64,000 nucleotides of DNA from Channallabes apus. Its lineage: Eukaryota; Chordata; Actinopteri; Siluriformes; Clariidae. The position numbers and the translations under genes were made by a program. Where the stretch lies: positions 13,550,646-13,614,645 of the forward strand of contig CM060127.1 in NCBI GenBank assembly GCA_030522415.1, given 5' to 3'. Shown piece after piece: positions 58,313 to 64,000 of the stretch (its first letter is position 1; every line of letters starts with the position of its first letter). Below the pieces are notes generated by a model. It searched no databases and was not told the origin of the DNA. It saw only the letters and a program-made list of their open reading frames with translations.

Positions 58313-58431
58313 GTTTGCAGGGTTTTCTCTTGGAATTCAGTAGTGTTTAAAGACGAGAGGTGAAGATGAAGAATTCACAAAGCTACAAAGTCTCTGGATA
58401 CACTAGGTTTAGACTCAAGCCATGTAAAGAC
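58313..58431 (-). other. gipc1: gipc1 5' leader, probable
   Basis: Sequence between a plausible acceptor (tttttgattccag) and the start codon. It contains an upstream ATG in acATGgctt near 58423. An untranslated first exon further upstream (58.5-64 kb) is implied but not located. Confidence 0.45.
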
Positions 58432-58734
58432 CTGGAATCAAAAAGAAGTAAACATATTACACTGCTAAAGCACATCTTAAATTGACAGCAATGCTAGGTT
58501 TATACTGAAGTTAATGTTTCTACGGTAACAATTTATTCACAGCAAACGCGTCATATACACTATGGATAGGATTCATTTTTTGTGGTCCGAGGGTGTATCT
58601 GGTGCCGAAACAACTCACAAGAGTATGAACAGAAACGTTTGGATATCTAAAAACAAAATTTGGACCGGTACTCTAAGAAAGGTGAAAGTTTCTTGAAGAG
58701 AATCATCATTGGTGACGAGACATGGATTCATCAC

Positions 58735-59823
58735 TAGGGTTGGGAATCGTTTGGGTTTTTTTCGATACCGGTGCCAAATCGATACTTTGAAAACGGTACC
58801 GGTGCCAAAACGGTGCCTGAACCGATACTTTTAAGTCACAAAATTATAGTGGATGACTCAAGAATTAATTTTTATTGAACAAAAATTTTTATGCTTAAAA
58901 TTGAACAATATATTAAAAGTTTAAAGTATATATGAATATGTAAGCTTCAAATTTTAGCAATTATTTTGCAGAAATGTCACCATATTTGCCTTTTCTGTCA
59001 AAATACGACTCCTTTCCTGACTTATTGCCCTGCACAGGACATACATAGCCTTCTCTGCAATGGTAAATGGGGTCACTGGTGTAGTGCTACTAGTACAGGC
59101 TGGAAAGCCATAATTATAAACAGAATCCATGTTACATTAGTTTTTTACAAATCGTTTGACTATTTGCATTTTGCTATTAACATTACATTATCCTACTACT
59201 GACCCGCGGAAAGTCTGCTGTCGGCATCATAATCGGCGACTCCTTTTTGCTACAGTTGGTGTGACTGGGGCTGAGGGTCGTCCACATTGATAGCGCCAGC
59301 TGTTGTCCACAAGCTGTTAAACACGGTGCCTCCCTCTGCTTTTAACTTTATTCCGTCTGCCCTCGAATGTTTCATTATATTTGACGTGTTTCCGCCTTTA
59401 CACGCAACTGCTGTAAGACATTTGCTGCACGTCGCGGTGCCGGAATCCTTTCTTGTGAAATACAGCCACACTTTCGACCGTTTAGTTTTAGGCATTTTAA
59501 CGAAAGTTGTTTAATTTAGCATGCTAAGGTATCGGTAGACCGCCTGCTGCCGTCAGAGCGAGTGTAGCGTTAGTTACTGCATTCACACGCATGTCGGATG
59601 ATCTCTCATTTCCGGATGATTTGTGCTTTTAATTTCTTTAATTTAATCTAATAAACTATTAATCTACAAAAATATATGAATCTAGAGAACAAATATTTCA
59701 ATCGACAGTTCAGGCATTTAAGTGGCACCGAAATGAGGCACCGAAATTCGCATTCTGTTTCGGTCCGGTACATACCGGTTCTATAGGTTCCATCTTGGCA
59801 CCGGTGTTCGGTACACAACCCTA
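58735..59823 (-). mobile_element. hAT element with BED finger, inserted in the mariner relic
   Basis: Ends tagggttgggaatcg and ggtacacaaccctа-type inverse (acaaccct then a), flanked by a perfect 8-nt TTCATCAC duplication (58727-58734 and 59824-59831). 1089 bp. The minus strand carries an N-terminal transposase fragment. Confidence 0.92.
59250..59495 (-). pseudogene. BED-finger hAT transposase fragment
   Basis: 81 codons, MPKTKRSKVWLYFTRKDSGT, then ATCSKCLTAVACKGGNTSNI and MKHSRAD. The Cys pair and His follow BED spacing, but the second His is Arg/Ala-region sequence, so the finger looks damaged. The catalytic domain is absent. Confidence 0.7.
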
Positions 59824-60479
59824 TTCATCACTGTGAATCACTGACCGAGAAAAAGTTTAAAAGTCAACCATCAGGTGGAAAATTTGATGCTTAGACTTTT
59901 CTGGGATTCTCAAGGGCCAGGATTGGAACATTATCAAGAAAAAAGTTCAACAATCAACAGCATTCGTTAAAGTGAGACGCTTATTGAAGAGATGAAGCCT
60001 AAACTTTGTGTTAACATAGAGGACTGCTATCCAAGGGTGTTGTGATCTCACATGACGATGCACGTCCACATACTTCTGCTTCTAAAAAACTCTAAAAAAC
60101 TTAATTTTCAGGTGTTAAAACTTCCTCCTTACAGTCCTGATCTCGCTCAGTCAGATTTTCATCTTTTTGGTTCCCTGAAAGCAGCCCTACAAGGACGAAG
60201 ACTCACTTACAATAAAATAAAGAAAGAAGTAAAGATAGCAGTCTCAAAGTTCAGCCTAAAGCATTTCTTAAGAGGAAAGATAAAAGCTCGTTTATGATCA
60301 TGTGGAAAAGTGATGTACATGTCTTTTCTTAAAGGTGAATTAAAATAAATTAGACAGTTAGAATGTTTTGTTTATTAATTATTCATTTTTTTAAAGGTTT
60401 AAAATTGTAACAAAATCAGGGGAAAATGTAATATTCAATCGGGATATTTATTTATTTTTTTTAATCCGCTATTCATAGA

Positions 60480-60570
60480 ATCGCAATTTCAATCTAATCG
60501 GCACTGAGGTATCGTGATAACATCGTATAGGGAGGTGACTGTTGATTCCCATCCCTATTCAGCAGTATTA
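60480..60570. repeat. terminal fragment of a DNA element
   Basis: atcggcactgaggtatcgtg and ttgattcccatccctattc resemble the end of another hAT-like family. Boundaries are unclear. Confidence 0.3.
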
Positions 60571-60752
60571 GATACAGATGTGTGAAGTTTTATAAGTAAA
60601 ACATCTGTTAAGTTTTACTAAGCATGCTGGAGAATTTAAGTCCTTCTGGTGAGACTTGCTTCTTTCTATTTTTATGCAAAATCTATGAATCTACAGGATA
60701 TTTTTTTTGTTTTGTTAATTTCCATCTGAAACCTGGCCTGTCTTGTACTGTC

Positions 60753-60770
60753 ACCCCCCCCCCCCCCCCC
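60753..60770 (+). repeat. poly-C run
   Basis: Uninterrupted C homopolymer of about 18 nt. Confidence 0.85.
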
Positions 60771-60835
60771 AACAGGAATGCAAATATTCTTTTGTAACAT
60801 TATTAATCATTGTCTGGAATCCTGTATAGAGTATC

Positions 60836-61134
60836 ACGGGGGAGCCTGGAACCTATCCCAGGAGACTTGGGGCACGAGGCGGGGTACACCCTGGACAGGA
60901 TGCCAATCCATCACAGGGAACACACATACACACACTCATTTATACACTATGAGCAATTTGGGGAATGTCAAATTAGCCTAATCTACGTGTCTTTGGACGG
61001 TGGGAGGAAACCCAAGGAAACCAACCAAGAAGGCGAGAACATGCAAACTCCATGGAAGAGGAAATCAAACCTGGCCGGGGAACGAACCCACACCCTGGAG
61101 GCGCAAGGTGACAGTGCTAAGCCACTGTGCCGCC
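60836..61134 (-). mobile_element. tRNA-derived SINE (family A)
   Basis: In reverse: the head ggcggcacagtggcttagca, the degraded B box gtgggttcgttccccgg, a body with tgggataggttccaggctcc. The tail is lost. Confidence 0.8.
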
Positions 61135-61229
61135 ACATTATTTATTTATTTATTTCAAGGTTATGCTTGCAATTAATGAATTGTGTTGTACATAATACAG
61201 CAAACTTCATAAACACCATAAACACACAC

Positions 61230-61273
61230 ACATATATATATTTAAAAAAAATATATATATATATATATTTAAA

Positions 61274-61314
<41 letters not shown>
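61230..61314 (+). repeat. (AT)n and A-rich tract
   Basis: Alternating AT with A-runs, following the SINE. Confidence 0.85.
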
Positions 61315-61317
<3 letters not shown>

Positions 61318-61374
61318 AAATTTATTATTAATAATAATACGGTGCTTAAGACTTTTGCACAGTATTGTATGTTA

Positions 61375-62380
61375 GTGCACACTACATAATAAAAATGCTC
61401 GGTCATCTTTAGAATGATGGAACAAAAAATGTGAAGTGAGTTTCTACAGCTTCAGACAATAAAAACCGCGATACCTTCACTTACATATCGCCATGAATCA
61501 TATCGAAACAGCTCTAAAGCAAAAACTAATAAACTTCTCATATAGCGTTGAATGGTTTCATATTCGGATATATTTTCCTAACTCACCTTTATCCTTATTG
61601 TGCTTAATGATAATTTGAGTAATTAACTAATAACCAAGAATTAAAAAACATTCATAAAGAGCAGAAATGAGTTGCTAGTCTGAGAAGTTAGCAAGCTAAC
61701 ATGCTAACAGGGACAAGTTAGAGTTATCCAGCAAAGCTCTGAGATTAAGCGGCGAACCTCGTCACGTGTAACAAAATAACACTTAAATATAACAGATAAC
61801 AGTTTTTATTGCATCAGTCTGATATAATGTTAACAATAACCCAGGATAATTATGTGTTTAATAACCGTGTACCTAGCATGTTTAGCTTAAATAAACCCAA
61901 AACGTTAGCTAGCTGTGTTACTCTCCTACACGCGATTTCTTTTTAAAGAACAAATCGATCGAACGGGATCAAATGCTGTTATTAAAAAACCGCAAAAATC
62001 TCAAACAAACCTTGATGTCTTGTGTGAGACTGATTTTACACCGTTTCCATCACAGGACAGGATGAGAGAGGATGATCATCCATCCATCCGCTGGAATGTC
62101 GCCACCAGGTCGGGTTCAGTCCCAATCCGAGATGTAGATCACTACGAAGTGTGGCTACCCTATTATTCCACTCACTACCTAGGACGCTTGTGTTAGGGAT
62201 CAATGTTACATTGGGGGTTGAGCCAGACGGGTATTGCTAGTATTGAGGCCCGGTTTAAGGAGAAGTCCACTCCTACCATCTAGTGTTCAGGAATTTATAT
62301 AAAACACGGCCTACAGAGGTGGTTAAAACACAATGAAGACAAAATGCACCATCATATATTTTATCAGCTTAGATACACAA
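61375..62380. other. intergenic, possible gipc1 upstream region
   Basis: No gene recognised. It includes short gctaac repeats near 61690-61710. It could contain the untranslated first exon of gipc1, but no convincing donor with leader could be fixed. Confidence 0.3.
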
Positions 62381-62389
62381 ATGCAGGTT

Positions 62390-62600
62390 AGCACTGAGGG
62401 TGCAATTCTCGCCTTGGGTCTGTGTGCATGTGGTGAGTTTCCTCTGTGTGCTCCGGTTTTCTCCCACACTCCAAAGACATACAGGCTATTCTAATTATTG
62501 TTGGGTTTTTTCGAGGGGTCGCAACAGTGGACCATCCGATAACAACTCAGCACAGTTTTTACACCGGATGCTCTCATGACACAACCCTCCTATTTTATGA
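62390..62600 (+). repeat. mixed SINE fragments
   Basis: gtgctccggttttctcccac and actccaaagacatacaggct are family A body. ttttacaccggatgctctca belongs to the repeat seen at 1669-1830. Confidence 0.5.
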
Positions 62601-62720
62601 CAATCGACCCCTTAAGTACAGTGGGGCAAAAAAGTATTTAGTCCGCCACAGATTGTGCAAGTTGTCCCACTTAAAATGATGCCTGTAATTTTCATCATAG
62701 GTATACCTCAACTCACTCAC

Positions 62721-62908
62721 TTACACATCTTCTGTACCGCTTTATCCTATATTCAGGGTCGCAGTGACCTGGAGCCTATCCCAGGAGGCTTAGGGCACGA
62801 GGCAGTGTACGCCCTGGACCCATCGCAGGACACACACACATACACACTCGCACACACTACGGGCAATTCGGGAACGCCAATTAGCCTAACCTGCATATCT
62901 TTGGACTC
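62721..62908 (-). mobile_element. family A SINE 3' half (left arm of inverted pair)
   Basis: taccgctttatcctatattc, tgacctggagcctatcccag, aattagcctaacctgcatat in reverse orientation, ending at ctttggactcg, where the next copy starts the other way. Confidence 0.8.
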
Positions 62909-63176
62909 GGGTCTGTGTGTGTGTGGAGACTGGATGTTCTCCCTATACTTGGTGGGTTTCCACCCACAGTACAAAAACATGCAGATAAGATTAGGTTAGA
63001 TTCTCAAATTGCCCACAGTGTGTGAACGAGTGGGTGTGTGTGTATGCTCACTGATGGACCAACTCACTGTCCAGGATGTGCCCCACCTTATGCCCGTTTC
63101 CTGGGATATGCTCCAGGCTTCCTGTGACACTGTACATAATAAACAGTATAGAAGATTAATGAATGAATGAATAAAA
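62909..63176 (+). mobile_element. family A SINE (right arm of inverted pair)
   Basis: ggtctgtgtgtgtgtggaga, acttggtgggtttccaccca, ctgggatatgctccaggctt and an atgaatgaatgaata tail, in plus orientation. More diverged than the arm to its left. Confidence 0.75.
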
Positions 63177-63437
63177 ATAAGATTTTAATTTTTAAATATT
63201 TTCACATAAACATATTTTATATATAATATCTGCCTCTGTTTTAAGAGATCAAAAGTATCCATTTATTTATTCACTTATGAATGCTTATCTTGTGTAGAAC
63301 TTATCCCATTGTGCCTGTATTCCTCTCAGTTTCAATAAAAAAAGGCAGGGCTTAGCTCCTGTCAGTCTCAGTGAGTTGGGTGTGGCTCACATTCCTGTCA
63401 GTCTCCGTGAAGGAGGTGTGTTCTGTGCAGGTGCATC

Positions 63438-63720
63438 AATTTCAATTCAATTCAATTCAATTCAAATTTTATTAGTCACATACACAATCATACACAGTAT
63501 AATATGCAGTGAAATGCTTTTATACGACCGCCAGTGACCTTAAAAAAAAGAAAATAAGAAAATAAAATCTTGTACGTAAAATAAATAATCAATAAAAAGG
63601 AAATACTAAAGAAATAATTTTAACTAGTAAAATTTGTAAAATTAACTGTGCATAAGGGCATAATAAAATATTGCAAAAATATAGAAATATGGTATTAAAG
63701 TGTCGAGAATTATGCTAGCA
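63438..63720 (-). repeat. LINE-type 3' end with (AATTC)n tail
   Basis: ttcaattcaattcaattcaa, then ttttattagtcacatacaca and tatgcagtgaaatgctttta, a common fish retroelement end in reverse. It differs from the L2 family above. Confidence 0.5.
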
Positions 63721-64000
63721 TCATGAATTATGCTAGAGATTCATAAGACATGTATTGAGAAACCTCTCAATGACTACTAATAGAAATGCAGCTTTTTAAC
63801 TGTTTATTTCAAGTTAACACTGGAAACATTCAGCACTTACACCTCAGTTGCATCCAGTCCTTTTCATATGATGATGAAATCCCCATCTTCGTGCCAAGCC
63901 ACTCTCTCGTTGTGTCTGTTGCAGATGTAAAGCACACACCTGGAATGATCCTAAGGGATGTAAAGTATCTTAGCTCATGTGACCTTTGACAGACTTTGAG

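Larger units (their letters stand above)
58570..60340 (+). pseudogene. mariner-type transposase relic split by a hAT element
   Basis: The left part reads ETTHKSMNRNVWISKNKIWT and RIIIGDETWIHH (first catalytic Asp). After the insert (58735-59823) the right part gives SHDDARPHTS (second Asp) and PPYSPDLAQSDFHLFGSLKA (third position Asp, DD34D style). Several stops and shifts. The order and spacing show a once complete mariner. Confidence 0.85.

Noticed and set aside
1..64000. Search for endogenous retroviruses or other viral insertions
   Set aside because: No LTR pairs, gag, protease, integrase or envelope signatures noticed; the only reverse transcriptases are L2-type LINE copies.

Overview
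This is a teleost (bony fish) nuclear genome window. The evidence is spliced vertebrate genes with GT-AG introns, Tc1/mariner, hAT and L2-type elements of fish type, tRNA-derived SINEs and abundant (CA)n. The SINE and Tc1 repertoire resembles catfish-like ostariophysans, but that is inference. No prokaryotic, viral, organellar or CRISPR content was found, and no tRNA or rRNA gene other than SINE heads.

Three protein-coding genes account for the coding content. (1) The 3' two thirds of a Slo2 sodium-activated potassium channel gene (kcnt2-like) lies on + from 679 to 19833. Its 15 exons keep phase throughout and encode 779 residues: the end of RCK1, the linker, RCK2 and a C-terminal PDZ-ligand-like tail. 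The transmembrane exons lie upstream of the window. (2) A complete TRIM35-like RING/B-box/coiled-coil/PRY-SPRY E3 ligase gene lies on - from 41374 to 32365. It has six exons, including a 23-nt microexon, and encodes 517 aa. (3) gipc1, a PDZ adaptor of the endocytic/myosin VI pathway, lies on - from 58312 to 51240. It has six coding exons and encodes 333 aa.

The rest is introns and intergenic DNA built largely from repeats. 0-20 kb: channel introns with SINEs, L2 tails, MITEs and a 1-kb ATG-rich degenerate array. 20-22 kb: 3'UTR, then a 29-bp minisatellite with a 145-bp higher-order unit. 22.7-27.3 kb: two damaged Tc1-like elements and solitary terminal repeats. 28-30.9 kb: an L2-type LINE with a 600-codon open reverse transcriptase. 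32-41 kb: the TRIM gene, whose 5.7-kb first intron holds a DNA transposon interrupted by a second copy of the same LINE. 42.4-44.2 kb: a Tc1 relic split by a DNA element that itself carries a SINE. 45.3-46.9 kb: a third copy of the Tc1 family. 47.9-48.4 kb: a mariner relic. 50.7-51 kb: long (GT)n and (GA)n. 51.2-58.4 kb: gipc1, with hAT, Harbinger-like and Tigger-like elements in its introns. 58.6-60.3 kb: a mariner relic cut by a BED-finger hAT element. 60.8-63.7 kb: SINEs, including a head-to-head pair, and a LINE tail.

The three genes are not an operon-like unit. The main biological points are a Slo2 paralogue linked to gipc1 (possibly an extra ohnologue), an altered sodium-site motif in its RCK2, and several precisely readable nested transposition events.
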